In this document: positions 51,288-64,000 of the stretch, piece by piece | Position numbering within the stretch: the stretch's first letter is position 1 | Layout of the letters: every line of letters starts with the position of its first letter | Source of the DNA: Henricia sp. BOLD:AAB3569 | Lineage: Eukaryota > Echinodermata > Asteroidea > Spinulosida > Echinasteridae | Direction of reading: 5' to 3' | NCBI GenBank assembly: GCA_037783545.1 | Contig: JBBELK010000313.1 | Location: forward strand, 1-64,000 | DNA: 64,000 nt | Made by a program: the position numbers and the translations under genes | The notes under the pieces: model-generated | What the model saw: only the letters and a program-made list of their open reading frames with translations | Told to the model about the DNA's origin: nothing | Databases searched by the model: none

Positions 51288-53701
51288 ATTTTTTTATGAC
51301 AAGTGCGCAATATAGAGAGTTTAGGGCATGCAAAATTTGAAGTTCGTCGGAACATTTTTCGACCTCCAAATTTGCCGACGTTTGGACCACACTTTGACCA
51401 AATTGCCGAGCCAAACTGCGGTGCGTTAACGACAGTCCGAATGACTGAGCATGCGCACAACTCAGGAGTACCCCAAAGAGGTGTGTACAGACAGCCACGG
51501 TTTGCGTGAGAGCAGTCAGGAAGCCTCAACCCAGTTTTTTCTAAACTTTGAAATTTCTCTGCCATTTCCCGGCGAAAGTCTGTCAATTTTTTTTATGACA
51601 AGTGCGCAATATAGAGAGTTTAGGGCATGCACAATTTGAAGTTCGTCGGAACATTTTTCGACCTCCAAATTTGCCGACGTTTGGACCACACTTTGACCAA
51701 ATTGCCGAGCCAAACTGCGGTGCGTTAACGACAGTCCGAATGACTGAGCATGCGCACAACTCAGGAGTACCCCAAAGAGGTGTGTACAGACAGCCACGGT
51801 TTGCGTGAGAGCAGTCAGGAAGCCTCAACCCAGTTTTTTCTAAACTTTGAAATTTCTCTGCCATTTCCCGGCGAAAGTCTGTCAATTTTTTATGACAAGT
51901 GCGCAATATAGAGAGTTTAGGGCATGCAAAATTTGAAGTTCGTCGGAACATTTTTCGACCTCCAAATTTGCCGACGTTTGGACCACACTTTGACCAAATT
52001 GCCGAGCCAAACTGCGGTGCGTTAACGACAGTCCGAATGACTGAGCATGCGCACAACTCAGGAGTACCCCAAAGAGGTGTGTACAGACAGCCACGGTTTG
52101 CGTGAGAGCAGTCAGGAAGCCTCAACCCATTTTTTTCTAAACTTTGAAATTTCTCTGCCATTTCCCGGCGAAAGTCTGTCAATTTTTTTATGACAAGTGC
52201 GCAATATAGAGAGTTTAGGGCATGCATAATTTGAAGTTCGTCGGAACATTTTTCGACCTCCAAATTTGCCGACGTTTGGACCACACTTTGACCAAATTGC
52301 CGAGCCAAACTGCGGTGCGTTTACGACAGTCCGAATGACTGAGCATGCGCACAACTCAGGAGTACCCCAAAGAGGTGTGTACAGACAGTCACGGTTTGCG
52401 TGAGAGCAGTCAGGAAGCCTCAACCCAGTTTTTTCTAAACTTTGAAATTTCTCTGCCATTTCCCGGCGAAAGTCTGTCAATTTTTTTATGACAAGTGCAC
52501 AATATAGAGAGTTTAGGGCATGCAAAATTTGAAGTTCGTCGGAACATTTTTCGACCTCCAAATTTGCCGACGTTTGGACCACACTTTGACCAAATTGCCG
52601 AGCCAAACTGCGGTGCGTTAACGACAGTCCGAATGACTGAGCATGCGCACAACTCAGGAGTACCCCAAAGAGGTGTGTACAGACAGCCACGGTTTGCGTG
52701 AGAGCAGTCAGGAAGCCTCAACCCAGTTTGTTCTAAACTTTGAAATTTCTCTGCCATTTCCCGGCGATATTCTGTCAATTTTTTTATGACAAGTGCGCAA
52801 TATAGAGAGTTTAGGGCATGCAAAATTTGAAGTTCGTCGGAACATTTTTCGACCTCCAAATTTGCCGACGTTTGGACCACACTTTGACCAAATTGCCGAG
52901 CCAAACTGCGGTGCGTTAACGACAGTCCGAATGACTGAGCATGCGCACAACTCAGGAGTACCCCAAAGAGGTGTGTACAGACAGCCACGGTTTGCGTGAG
53001 AGCAGTCAGGAAGCCTCAACCCAGTTTTTTCTAAACTTTGAAATTTCTCTGCCATTTCCCGGCGAAAGTCTGTCAATTTTTTTATGACAAGTGCGCAATA
53101 TAGAGAGTTTAGGGCATGCAAAATTTGAAGTTCGTCGGAACATTTTTCGACCTCCAAATTTGCCGACGTTTGGACCACACTTTGACCAAATTGCCGAGCC
53201 AAACTGCGGTGCGTTAACGACAGTCCGAATGACTGAGCATGCGCACAACTCAGGAGTACCCCAAAGAGGTGTGTACAGACAGCCACGGTTTGCGTGAGAG
53301 CAGTCAGGAAGCCTCAACCCAGTTTTTTCTAAACTTTGAAATTTCTCTGCCATTTCCCGGCGAAAGTCTGTCAATTTTTTATGACAAGTGCGCAATATAG
53401 AGAGTTTAGGGCATGCAAAATTTGAAGTTCGTCGGAACATTTTTCGACCTCCAAATTTGCCGACGTTTGGACCACACTTTGACCAAATTGCCGAGCCAAA
53501 CTGCGGTGCGTTAACGACAGTCCGAATGACTGAGCATGCGCACAACTCAGGAGTACCCCAAAGAGGTGTGTACAGACAGCCACGGTTTGCGTGAGAGCAG
53601 TCAGGAAGCCTCAACCCAGTTTTTTCTAAACTTTGAAATTTCTCTGCCATTTCCCGGCGAAAGTCTGTCAATTTTTTATGACAAGTGCGCAATATAGAGA
53701 G

Positions 53702-53998
53702 TTTAGGGCATGCAAAATTTGAAGTTCGTCGGAACATTTTTCGACCTCCAAATTTGCCGACGTTTGGACCACACTTTGACCAAATTGCCGAGCCAAACTG
53801 CGGTGCGTTAACGACAGTCCGAATGACTGAGCATGCGCACAACTCAGGAGTACCCCAAAGAGGTGTGTACAGACAGCCACGGTTTGCGTGAGAGCAGTCA
53901 GGAAGCCTCAACCCAGTTTTTTCTAAACTTTGAAATTTCTCTGCCATTTCCCGGCGAAAGTCTGTCAATTTTTTATGACAAGTGCGCAATATAGAGAG
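53702..53998. repeat. reference satellite monomer (297 bp)
   Basis: A typical undamaged monomer, phased to begin at TTTAGGGCATGC and end at TATAGAGAG. Landmarks: a GCATGC palindrome at 53708-53713; an inverted pair CGTCGG (53727-53732) and CCGACG (53757-53762) around an A/T-rich spacer; a GTTAAC site; an NRF-1-like TGAGCATGCGCA at 53828-53839; a T-run of about six before CTAAAC and another before ATGACAAG. The last 13 bases, GCAATATAGAGAG, are the target of the SINE insertion seen near 42.1 kb. The length equals 99 codons exactly, so reading frames are kept from monomer to monomer. I do not recognise the family. Confidence 0.95.
53828..53839. promoter_or_regulatory. NRF-1-like motif in the satellite monomer (example)
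   Basis: TGAGCATGCGCA matches the NRF-1 palindromic consensus (YGCGCAYGCGCR) at all but one position. The motif is present in nearly every monomer, about 200 times in the window, and is rarely changed (for example GCGAAC near 44-48 kb). A match of this size can arise by chance in one monomer and then be copied. Confidence 0.35.
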
Positions 53999-55449
53999 TT
54001 TAGGGCATGCAAAATTTGAAGTTCGTCGGAACATTTTTCGACCTCCAAATTTGCCGACGTTTGGACCACACTTTGACCAAATTGCCGAGCCAAACTGCGG
54101 TGCGTTAACGACAGTCCGAATGACTGAGCATGCGCACAACTCAGGAGTACCCCAAAGAGGTGTGTACAGACAGCCACGGTTTGCGTGAGAGCAGTCAGGA
54201 AGCCTCAACCCAGTTTTTTCTAAACTTTGAAATTTCTCTGCCATTTCCCGGCGAAAGTCTGTCAATTTTTTATGACAAGTGCGCAATATAGAGAGTTTAG
54301 GGCATGCAAAATTTGAAGTTCGTCGGAACATTTTTCGACCTCCAAATTTGCCGACGTTTGGACCACACTTTGACCAAATTGCCGAGCCAAACTGCGGTGC
54401 GTTAACGACAGTCCGAATGACTGAGCATGCGCACAACTCAGGAGTACCCCAAAGAGGTGTGTACAGACAGCCACGGTTTGCGTGAGAGCAGTCAGGAAGC
54501 CTCAACCCAGTTTTTTCTAAACTTTGAAATTTCTCTGCCATTTCCCGGCGAAAGTCTGTCAATTTTTTATGACAATTGCGCAATATAAAGAGTTTAGGGC
54601 ATGCAAAATTTGAAGTTCGTCGGAACATTTTTCGACCTCCAAATTTGCCGACGTTTGGACCACACTTTGACCAAATTGCCGAGCCCAACTGCGGTGCGTT
54701 AACGACAGTCCGAATGACTGAGCATGCGCACAACTCAGGAGTACCCCAAAGAGGTGTGTACAGACAGCCACGGTTTGCGTGAGAGCAGTCAGGAAGCCTC
54801 AACCCAGTTTTTTCTAAACTTTGAAATTTCTCTGCCATTTCCCGGCGAAAGTCTGTCAATTTTTTATGACAAGTGCGCAATATAGAGAGTTTAGGGCATG
54901 CAAAATTTGAAGTTCGTCGGAACATTTTTCGACCTCCAAATTTGCCGACGTTTGGACCACACTTTGACCAAATTGCCGAGCCAAACTGCGGTGCGTTAAC
55001 GACAGTCCGAATGACTGAGCATGCGCACAACTCAGGAGTACCCCAAAGAGGTGTGTACAGACAGCCACGGTTTGCGTGAGAGCAGTCAGGAAGCCTCAAC
55101 CCAGTTTTTTCTAAACTTTGAAATTTCTCTGCCATTTCCCGGCGAAAGTCTGTCAATTTTTTATGACAAGTGCGCAATATAGAGAGTTTAGGGCATGCAT
55201 AATTTGAAGTTCGTCGGAACATTTTTCGACCTCCAAATTTGCCGACGTTTGGACCACACTTTGACCAAATTGCCGAGCCAAACTGCGGTGCGTTAACGAC
55301 AGTCCGAATGACTGAGCATGCGCACAACTCAGGAGTACCCCAAAGAGGTGTGTACAGACAGTCACGGTTTGCGTGAGAGCAGTCAGGAAGCCTCAACCCA
55401 GTTTTTTCTAAACTTTGAAATTTCTCTGCCATTTCCCGGCGAAAGTCTG

Positions 55450-56637
55450 TCAATTTTTTATGACAAGTGCGCAATATAGAGAGTTTAGGGCATGCAAAAT
55501 TTGAAGTTCGTCGGAACATTTTTCGACCTCCAAATTTGTCGACGTTTGGACCACACTTTGACCAAATTGCCGAGCCAAACTGCGGTGCGTTAACGACAGT
55601 CCGAATGACTGAGCATGCGCACAACTCAGGAGTACCCCAAAGAGGTGTGTACAGACAGCCACGGTTTGCGTGAGAGCAGTCAGGAAGCCTCAACCCAGTT
55701 TTTTCTAAACTTTGAAATTTCTCTGCCATTTCCCGGCGAAAGTCTGTCAATTTTTTATGACAAGTGCGCAATATAGAGAGTTTAGTGCATGCAAAATTTG
55801 AAGTTCGTCGGAACATTTTTCGACCTCCAAATTTGCCGACGTTTGGACCACACTTTGACCAAATTGCCGAGCCAAAATGCGGTGCGTTAACGACAGTCCG
55901 AATGACTGAGCATGCGCACAACTCAGGAGTACCCCAAAGAGGTGTGTACAGACAGTCACGGTTTGCGTGAGAGCAGTCAGGAAGCCTCAACCCAGTTTTT
56001 TCTAAACTTTGAAATTTCTCTGCCATTTCCCGGCGAAAGTCTGTCAATTTTTTATGACAAGTGCGCAATATAGAGAGTTTAGGGCATGCAAAATTTGAAG
56101 TTCGTCGGAACATTTTTCGACCTCCAAATTTGTCGACGTTTGGACCACACTTTGACCAAATTGCCGAGCCAAACTGCGGTGCGTTAACGACAGTCCGAAT
56201 GACTGAGCATGCGCACAACTCAGGAGTACCCCAAAGAGGTGTGTACAGACAGCCACGGTTTGCGTGAGAGCAGTCAGGAAGCCTCAACCCAGTTTTTTCT
56301 AAACTTTGAAATTTCTCTGCCATTTCCCGGCGAAAGTCTGTCAATTTTTTATGACAAGTGCGCAATATAGAGAGTTTAGTGCATGCAAAATTTGAAGTTC
56401 GTCGGAACATTTTTCGACCTCCAAATTTGCCGACGTTTGGACCACACTTTGACCAAATTGCCGAGCCAAACTGCGGTGCGTTAACGACAGTCCGAATGAC
56501 TGAGCATGCGCACAACTCAGGAGTACCCCAAAGAGGTGTGTACAGACAGCCACGGTTTGCGTGAGAGCAGTCAGGAAGCCTCAACCCAGTTTTTTCTAAA
56601 CTTTGAAATTTCTCTGCCATTTCCCGGCGAAAGTCTG
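55450..56637. repeat. two-monomer higher-order repeat, 594 bp, two units
   Basis: TTGTCGACG occurs at 55538 and 56132, and TTAGTGCATGC in the alternate monomers. The first unit's second monomer also has AAAATGCGG and CAGTCACGG, which the second unit lacks. Confidence 0.82.
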
Positions 56638-59600
56638 TCAATTTTTTATGACAAGTGCGCAATATAGAGAGTTTAGGGCATGCAAAATTTGAAGTTCGTC
56701 GGAACATTTTTCGACCTCCAAATTTGCCGACGTTTGGACCACACTTTGACCAAATTGCCGAGCCAAACTGCGGTGCGTTAACGACAGTCCGAATGACTGA
56801 GCATGCGCACAACTCAGGAGTACCCCAAAGAGGTGTGTACAGACAGCCACGGTTTGCGTGAGAGCAGTCAGGAAGCCTCAACCCAGTTTTTTCTAAACTT
56901 TGAAATTTCTCTGCCATTTCCCGGCGAAAGTCTGTCAATTTTTTATGACAAGTGCGCAATATAGAGAGTTTAGGGCATGCAAAATTTGAAGTTCGTCGGA
57001 ACATTTTTCGACCTCCAAATTTGCCGACGTTTGGACCACACTTTGACCAAATTGCCGAGCCAAACTGCGGTGCGTTAACAACAGTCCGAATGACTGAGCA
57101 TGCGCACAACTCAGGAGTACCCCAAAGAGGTGTGTACAGACAGCCACGGTTTGCGTGAGAGCAGTCAGGAAGCCTCAACCCAGTTTTTTCTAAACTTTGA
57201 AATTTCTCTGCCATTTCCCGGCGAAAGTCTGTCATTTTTTTATGACAAGTGCGCAATATAGAGAGTTTAGGGCATGCAAAATTTGAAGTTCGTCGGAACA
57301 TTTTTCGACCTCCAAATTTGCCGACGTTTGGACCACACTTTGACCAAATTGCCGAGCCAAACTGCGGTGCGTTAACGACAGTCCGAATGACTGAGCATGC
57401 GCACAACTCAGGAGTACCCCAAAGAGGTGTGTACAGACAGCCACGGTTTGCGTGAGAGCAGTCAGGAAGCCTCAACCCAGTTTTTTCTAAACTTTGAAAT
57501 TTCTCTGCCATTTCCCGGCGAAAGTCTGTCAATTTTTTATGACAAGTGCGCAATATAGAGAGTTTAGGGCATGCAAAATTTGAAGTTCGTCGGAACCTTT
57601 TTTTGACCTCCAAATTTGCCGACGTTTGGACCACACTTTGACCAAATTGCCGAGCCAAACTGCGGTGCGTTAACGACAGTCCGAATGACTGAGCATGCGC
57701 ACAACTCAGGAGTACCCCAAAGAGGTGTGTACAGACAGCCACGGTTTGCGTGAGAGCAGTCAGGAAGCCTCAACCCAGTTTTTTTCTAAACTTTGAAATT
57801 TCTCTGCCATTTCCCGGCGAAAGTCTGTCAATTTTTTATGACAAGTGCGCAATATAGAGAGTTTAGGGCATGCAAAATTTGAAGTTCGTCGGAACATTTT
57901 TCGACCTCCAAATTTGCCGACGTTTGGACCACACTTTGACCAAATTGCCGAGCCAAACTGCGGTGCGTTAACGACAGTCCGAATGACTGAGCATGCGCAC
58001 AACTCAGGAGTACCCCAAAGAGGTGTGTACAGACAGCCACGGTTTGCGTGAGAGCAGTCAGGAAGCCTCAACCCAGTTTTTTCTAAACTTTGAAATTTCT
58101 CTGCCATTTCCCGGCGAAAGTCTGTCAATTTTTTATGACAAGTGCGCAATATAGAGAGTTTAGGGCATGCAAAATTTGAAGTTCGTCGGAACATTTTTCG
58201 ACCTCCAAATTTGCCGACGTTTGGACCACACTTTGACCAAATTGCCGAGCCAAACTGCGGTGCGTTAACGACAGTCCGAATGACTGAGCATGCGCACAAC
58301 TCAGGAGTACCCCAAAGAGGTGTGTACAGACAGCCACGGTTTGCGTGAGAGCAGTCAGGAAGCCTCAACCCAGTTTTTTCTAAACTTTGAAATTTCTCTG
58401 CCATTTCCCGGCGAAAGTCTGTCAATTTTTTATGACAAGTGCGCAATATAGAGAGTTTAGGGCATGCAAAATTTGAAGTTCGTCGGAACATTTTTCGACC
58501 TCCAAATTTGCCGACGTTTGGACCACACTTTGACCAAATTGCCGAGCCAAACTGCGGTGCGTTAACGACAGTCCGAATGACTGAGCATGCGCACAACTCA
58601 GGAGTACCCCAAAGAGGTGTGTACAGACAGCCACGGTTTGCGTGAGAGCAGTCAGGAAGCCTCAACCCAGTTTTTTCTAAACTTTGAAATTTCTCTGCCA
58701 TTTCCCGGCGAAAGTCTGTCAATTTTTTTATGACAAGTGCGCAATATAGAGAGTTTAGGGCATGCATAATTTGAAGTTCGTCGGAACATTTTTCGACCTC
58801 CAAATTTGCCGACGTTTGGACCACACTTTGACCAAATTGCCGAGCCAAACTGCGGTGCGTTAACGACAGTCCGAATGACTGAGCATGCGCACAACTCAGG
58901 AGTACCCCAAAGAGGTGTGTACAGACAGCCACGGTTTGCGTGAAAGCAGTCAGGAAGCCTCAACCCAGTTTTTTCTAAACTTTGAAATTTCTCTGCCATT
59001 TCCCGGCGAAAGTCTGTCAATTTTTTATGACAAGTGCGCAATATAGAGAGTTTAGTGCATGCAAATATTGAAGTTCGTCGGAACATTTTTCGACCTCCAA
59101 ATTTGCCGACGTTTGGACCACACTTTGACCAAATTGCCGAGCCAAACTGCGGTGCGTTAACGACAGTCCGAATGACTTAGCATGCGCACAACTCAGGAGT
59201 ACCCAAAAGAGGTGTGTACAGACAGCCACGGTTTGCGTGAGAGCAGTCAGGAAGCCTCAACCCAGTTTTTTCTAAACTTTGAAATTTCTCTGCCATTTCC
59301 CGGCGAAAGTCTGTCAATTTGTTATGACAAGTGCGCAATATAGAGAGTTTAGGGCATGCAAAATTTGAAGTTCGTCGGAACATTTTTCGACCTCCAAATT
59401 TGCCGACGTTTGGACCACACTTTGACCAAATTGCCGAGCCAAACTGCGGTGCGTTAACGACAGTCCGAATGACTGAGCATGCGCACAACTCAGGAGTACC
59501 CCAAAGAGGTGTGTACAGACAGCCACGGTTTGCATGAGAGCAGTCAGGAAGCCTCAACCCAGTTTTTTCTAAACTTTGAAATTTCTCTGCCATTTCTCTG

Positions 59601-60740
59601 CGAAAGTCTGTCAATTTTTTATGACAAGTGCGCAATATAGAGAGTTTAGGGCATGCAAAATTTGAAGTTCGTCGGAACATTTTTCGACCTCCAAATTTGC
59701 CGACGTTTGGACCACACTTTGACCAAATTGCCGAGCCAAACTGCGGTGCGTTAACGACAGTCCGAATGACTGAGCATGCGCACAACTCAGGAGTACCCCA
59801 AAGAGGTGTGTACAGACAGCCACGGTTTGCGTGAGAGCAGTCAGGAAGCCTCAACCCAGTTTTTTCTAAACTTTGAAATTTCTCTGCCATTTCCCGGCGA
59901 AAGTCTGTCAATTTTTTATGACAAGTGCGCAATATAGAGAGTTTAGGGCATGCAAAATTTGAAGTTCGTCGGAACATTTTTCGACCTCCAAATTTGCCGA
60001 CGTTTGGACCACACTTTGACCAAATTGCCGAGCCAAACTGCGGTGCGTTAACGACAGTCCGAATGACTGAGCATGCGCACAACTCAGGAGTACCCCAAAG
60101 AGGTGTGTACAGACAGCCACGGTTTGCGTGAGAGCAGTCAGGAAGCCTCAACCCGGTTTTTTCTAAACTTTGAAATTTCTCTGCCATTTCCCGGCGAAAG
60201 TCTGTCAATTTTTTATGACAAGTGCGCAATATAGAGAGTTTAGGGCATGCAAAATTTGAAGTTCGTCGGAACATTTTTCGACCTCCAAATTTGCCGACGT
60301 TTGGACCACACTTTGACCAAATTGCCGAGCCAAACTGCGGTGCGTTAACGACAGTCCGAATGACTGAGCATGCGCACAACTCAGGAGTACCCCAAAGAGG
60401 TGTGTACAGACAGCCACGGTTTGCGTGAGAGCAGTCAGGAAGCCTCAACCCAGTTTTTTCTAAACTTTGAAATTTCTCTGCCATTTCCCGGCGAAAGTCT
60501 GTCAATTTTTTATGACAAGTGCGCAATATAGAGAGTTTAGGGCATGCAAAATTTGAAGTTCGTCGGAACATTTTTCGACCTCCAAATTTGCCGACGTTTG
60601 GACCACACTTTGACCAAATTGCCGAGCCAAACTGCGGTGCGTTAACGACAGTCCGAATGACTGAGCATGCGCACAACTCAGGAGTACCCCAAAGAGGTGT
60701 GTACAGACAGCCACGGTTTGCGTGAGAGCAGTCAGGAAGC

Positions 60741-63419
60741 CTGAACCCAGTTTTTTCTAAACTTTGCAATTTCTCTGCCATTTCCCGGCGAAAGTCTGTC
60801 AATTTTTTTATGACAAGTGCGCAATATAGAGAGTTTAGGGCATGCAAAATTTGAAGTTCGTCGGAACATTTTTCGACCTCCAAATTTGCCGACGTTTGGA
60901 CCACACTTTGACTAAATTGCCGAGCCAAACTGCGGTGCGTTAACGACAGTCCGAATGACTGAGCATGCGCACAACTCAGGAGTACCCCAAAGAGGTGTGT
61001 ACAGACAGCCACGGTTTGCGTGAGAGCAGTCAGGAAGCCTCAACCCAGTTTTTTTCTAAACTTTGAAATTTCTCTGCCATTTCCCGGCGAAAGTCTGTCA
61101 ATTTTTTATGACAAGTGCGCAAAATAGAGAGTTTAGGGCACGCAAAATTTGAAGTTCGTCGGAACATTTTTCGACCTCCAAATTTGCCGACGTTTGGACC
61201 ACACTTTGACCAAATTGCCGAGCCAAACTGCGGTGCGTTAACGACAGTCCGAATGACTGAGCATGCGCACAACTCAGGAGTACCCCAAAGAGGTGTGTAC
61301 AGACAGCCACGGTTTGCGTGAGAGCAGTCAGGAAGCCTCAACCCAGTTTTTTCTAAACTTTGAAATTTCTCTGCCATTTCCCGGCGAAAGTCTGTCAATT
61401 TTTTATGACAAGTGCGCAATATAGAGAGTTTAGTGCATGCAAATATTGAAGTTCGTCGGAACATTTTTCGACCTCCAAATTTGCCGACGTTTGGACCACA
61501 CTTTGACCAAATTGCCGAGCCAAACTGCGGTGCGTTAACGACAGTCCGAATGACTGAGCATGCGCACAACTCAGGAGTACCCCAAAGAGGTGTGTACAGA
61601 CAGCCACGGTTTGCGTGAGAGCAGTCAGGAAGCCTGAACCCAGTTTTTTCTAAACTTTGCAATTTCTCTGCCATTTCCCGGCGAAAGTCTGTCAATTTTT
61701 TTATGACAAGTGCGCAATATAGAGAGTTTAGGGCATGCAAAATTTGAAGTTCGTCGGAACATTTTTCGACCTCCAAATTTGCCGACGTTTGGACCACACT
61801 TTGACTAAATTGCCGAGCCAAACTGCGGTGCGTTAACGACAGTCCGAATGACTGAGCATGCGCACAACTCAGGAGTACCCCAAAGAGGTGTGTACAGACA
61901 GCCACGGTTTGCGTGAGAGCAGTCAGGAAGCCTCAACCCAGTTTTTTTCTAAACTTTGAAATTTCTCTGCCATTTCCCGGCGAAAGTCTGTCAATTTTTT
62001 ATGACAAGTGCGCAAAATAGAGAGTTTAGGGCACGCAAAATTTGAAGTTCGTCGGAACATTTTTCGACCTCCAAATTTGCCGACGTTTGGACCACACTTT
62101 GACCAAATTGCCGAGCCAAACTGCGGTGCGTTAACGACAGTCCGAATGACTGAGCATGCGCACAACTCAGGAGTACCCCAAAGAGGTGTGTACAGACAGC
62201 CACGGTTTGCGTGAGAGCAGTCAGGAAGCCTCAACCCAGTTTTTTCTAAACTTTGAAATTTCTCTGCCATTTCCCGGCGAAAGTCTGTCAATTTTTTATG
62301 ACAAGTGCGCAATATAGAGAGTTTAGTGCATGCAAATATTGAAGTTCGTCGGAACATTTTTCGACCTCCAAATTTGCCGACGTTTGGACCACACTTTGAC
62401 CAAATTGCCGAGCCAAACTGCGGTGCGTTAACGACAGTCCGAATGACTGAGCATGCGCACAACTCAGGAGTACCCCAAAGAGGTGTGTACAGACAGCCAC
62501 GGTTTGCGTGAGAGCAGTCAGGAAGCCTGAACCCAGTTTTTTCTAAACTTTGCAATTTCTCTGCCATTTCCCGGCGAAAGTCTGTCAATTTTTTTATGAC
62601 AAGTGCGCAATATAGAGAGTTTAGGGCATGCAAAATTTGAAGTTCGTCGGAACATTTTTCGACCTCCAAATTTGCCGACGTTTGGACCACACTTTGACTA
62701 AATTGCCGAGCCAAACTGCGGTGCGTTAACGACAGTCCGAATGACTGAGCATGCGCACAACTCAGGAGTACCCCAAAGAGGTGTGTACAGACAGCCACGG
62801 TTTGCGTGAGAGCAGTCAGGAAGCCTCAACCCAGTTTTTTTCTAAACTTTGAAATTTCTCTGCCATTTCCCGGCGAAAGTCTGTCATTTTTTTATGACAA
62901 GTGCGCAAAATAGAGAGTTTAGGGCACGCAAAATTTGAAGTTCGTCGGAACATTTTTCGACCTCCAAATTTGCCGACGTTTGGACCACACTTTGACCAAA
63001 TTGCCGAGCCAAACTGCGGTGCGTTAACGACAGTCCGAATGACTGAGCATGCGCACAACTCAGGAGTACCCCAAAGAGGTGTGTACAGACAGCCACGGTT
63101 TGCGTGAGAGCAGTCAGGAAGCCTCAACCCAGTTTTTTCTAAACTTTGAAATTTCTCTGCCATTTCCCGGCGAAAGTCTGTCAATTTTTTATGACAAGTG
63201 CGCAATATAGAGAGTTTAGTGCATGCAAATATTGAAGTTCGTCGGAACATTTTTCGACCTCCAAATTTGCCGACGTTTGGACCACACTTTGACCAAATTG
63301 CCGAGCCAAACTGCGGTGCGTTAACGACAGTCCGAATGACTGAGCATGCGCACAACTCAGGAGTACCCAAAAGAGGTGTGTACAGACAGCCACGGTTTGC
63401 GTGAGAGCAGTCAGGAAGC
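60741..63419. repeat. three-monomer higher-order repeat, 893 bp, three units
   Basis: CCTGAACCC with TTTGCAATTTC occurs at about 60741, 61634 and 62527. GACTAAATT, GCAAAATAGAGAG with GGGCACGCAAAA, and TTAGTGCATGC with AAATATTG follow in fixed order. The third unit differs by GTCATTTTTTTATG and ACCCAAAAGAGG. The last trait also occurs near 59210, so this unit borders an older copy. Confidence 0.88.
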
Positions 63420-64000
63420 CTCAACCCAGTTTTTTCTAAACTTTGAAATTTCTCTGCCATTTCCCGGCGAAAGTCTGTCAATTTTTTATGACAAGTGCGC
63501 AATATAGAGAGTTTAGGGCATGCAAAATTTGAAGTTCGTCGGAACATTTTTCGACCTCCAAATTTGCCGACGTTTGGACCACACTTTGACCAAATTGCCG
63601 AGCCAAACTGCGGTGCGTTAACGACAGTCCGAATGACTGAGCATGCGCACAACTCAGGAGTACCCCAAAGAGGTGTGTACAGACAGCCACGGTTTGCGTG
63701 AGAGCAGTCAGGAAGCCTCAACCCAGTTTTTTTCTAAACTTTGAAATTTCTCTGCCATTTCCCGGCGAAAGTCTGTCAATTTTTTATGACAAGTGCGCAA
63801 TATAGAGAGTTTAGGGCATGCAAAATTTGAAGTTCGTCGGAACATTTTTCGACCTCCAAATTTGCCGACGTTTGGACCACACTTTGACCAAATTGCCGAG
63901 CCAAACTGCGGTGCGTTAACGACAGTCCGAATGACTGAGCATGCGCACAACTCAGGAGTACCCCAAAGAGGTGTGTACAGACAGCCACGGTTTGCGTGAG

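Larger units (their letters stand above)
42398..64000. repeat. 297-bp satellite array, right block (about 73 monomers)
   Basis: Uninterrupted monomers in the same orientation and phase as the left block, continuing past the window end. They are more uniform than the left 14 kb. Variants used as markers here include GCGAACAAC, GTGCTCAATA, GTGAGCGCAG, GCATAATTT with CAGTCACGG, TTGTCGACG, TTAGTGCATGC and GCAAATATTG. I see no inserted element and no gene. Confidence 0.97.

Noticed and set aside
53702-53708. Plant-type telomere repeat TTTAGGG
   Set aside because: The heptamer occurs once per monomer and never in tandem, so it is a chance match.
53726-53742. CENP-B box in the monomer
   Set aside because: GTTCGTCGGAAC matches the TTCGnnnnA half, but the required CGGG half is absent (ATTT instead).
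53006-57742. A giant cysteine-rich repeat protein gene on the minus strand
   Set aside because: The open frame follows from a stop-free frame in a 297-bp unit. It is broken by indels in much of the array, has no flanking gene signals, and changes fall without regard to codon position as far as I could judge.
1-64000. CRISPR array
   Set aside because: The units are 297 bp, repeat in full with no unique spacers, and no cas genes are present.
1-64000. Ribosomal intergenic spacer subrepeats
   Set aside because: About 200 copies without any rRNA gene sequence in 64 kb, and a SINE history of its own, make an rDNA spacer unlikely.

Overview
The window is one continuous block of tandem satellite DNA. 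I see no protein-coding gene, rRNA gene, functional tRNA gene or CRISPR array. The unit is a monomer of 297 bp (about 46-48% GC by eye), present in roughly 200 monomer-equivalents and running off both ends of the window. Most monomers differ from each other by only a few substitutions or one-base indels. The setting is eukaryotic: a long satellite array, higher-order repeats (HORs) and a tRNA-derived SINE with pol III boxes. The SINE architecture (tRNA head, C/T-rich GGGTTTTCC middle, TTG-repeat tail) would suit an invertebrate animal, but I cannot name the species, and the chromosomal position (centromeric, pericentromeric or subtelomeric) cannot be read from the sequence.

Layout. Positions 1-30262 are uninterrupted monomers (about 102). 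The first 14 kb is rich in small indels and shortened monomers. From about 14 kb on, local HORs appear: about 1784 bp at 14.4-17.7 kb, 1188 bp at 24.0-26.4 kb, and 1781/1782 bp at 26.4-30.3 kb. Positions 30263-42384 hold eleven copies of one SINE, all on the minus strand and all sharing the same left junction in the monomer. Positions 42385-64000 are again pure monomers (about 73) with short HORs of 595, 1188/1189, 594 and 893 bp.

The central region carries a readable history. SINE copy 11 (42100-42384) has a full 5' end and a perfect target-site duplication, so it represents the founding insertion. Copies 1-10 lack 79 bp relative to copy 11. The loss lies exactly between two CCGAC motifs, one in the SINE head and one in the neighbouring monomer, and leaves a SINE-satellite composite. 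That composite then multiplied with its host monomers, including as a 2220-bp higher-order unit with two SINEs per unit, present about three times.

Copies 8 and 9 are each followed by a 669-bp foreign segment. It carries a 67-bp minisatellite, a 24-bp near-perfect palindrome and, at its right end, the first 32 nt of the same SINE head. The two copies differ at one base that I could find and lie in a 1774-bp duplication. Because 297 is divisible by three, one minus-strand frame stays open through most monomers and gives apparent ORFs up to 1578 codons. I regard these as by-products of the repeat and not as genes. The most notable system here is a SINE captured by a satellite and amplified by the satellite's own recombination, without new retroposition.
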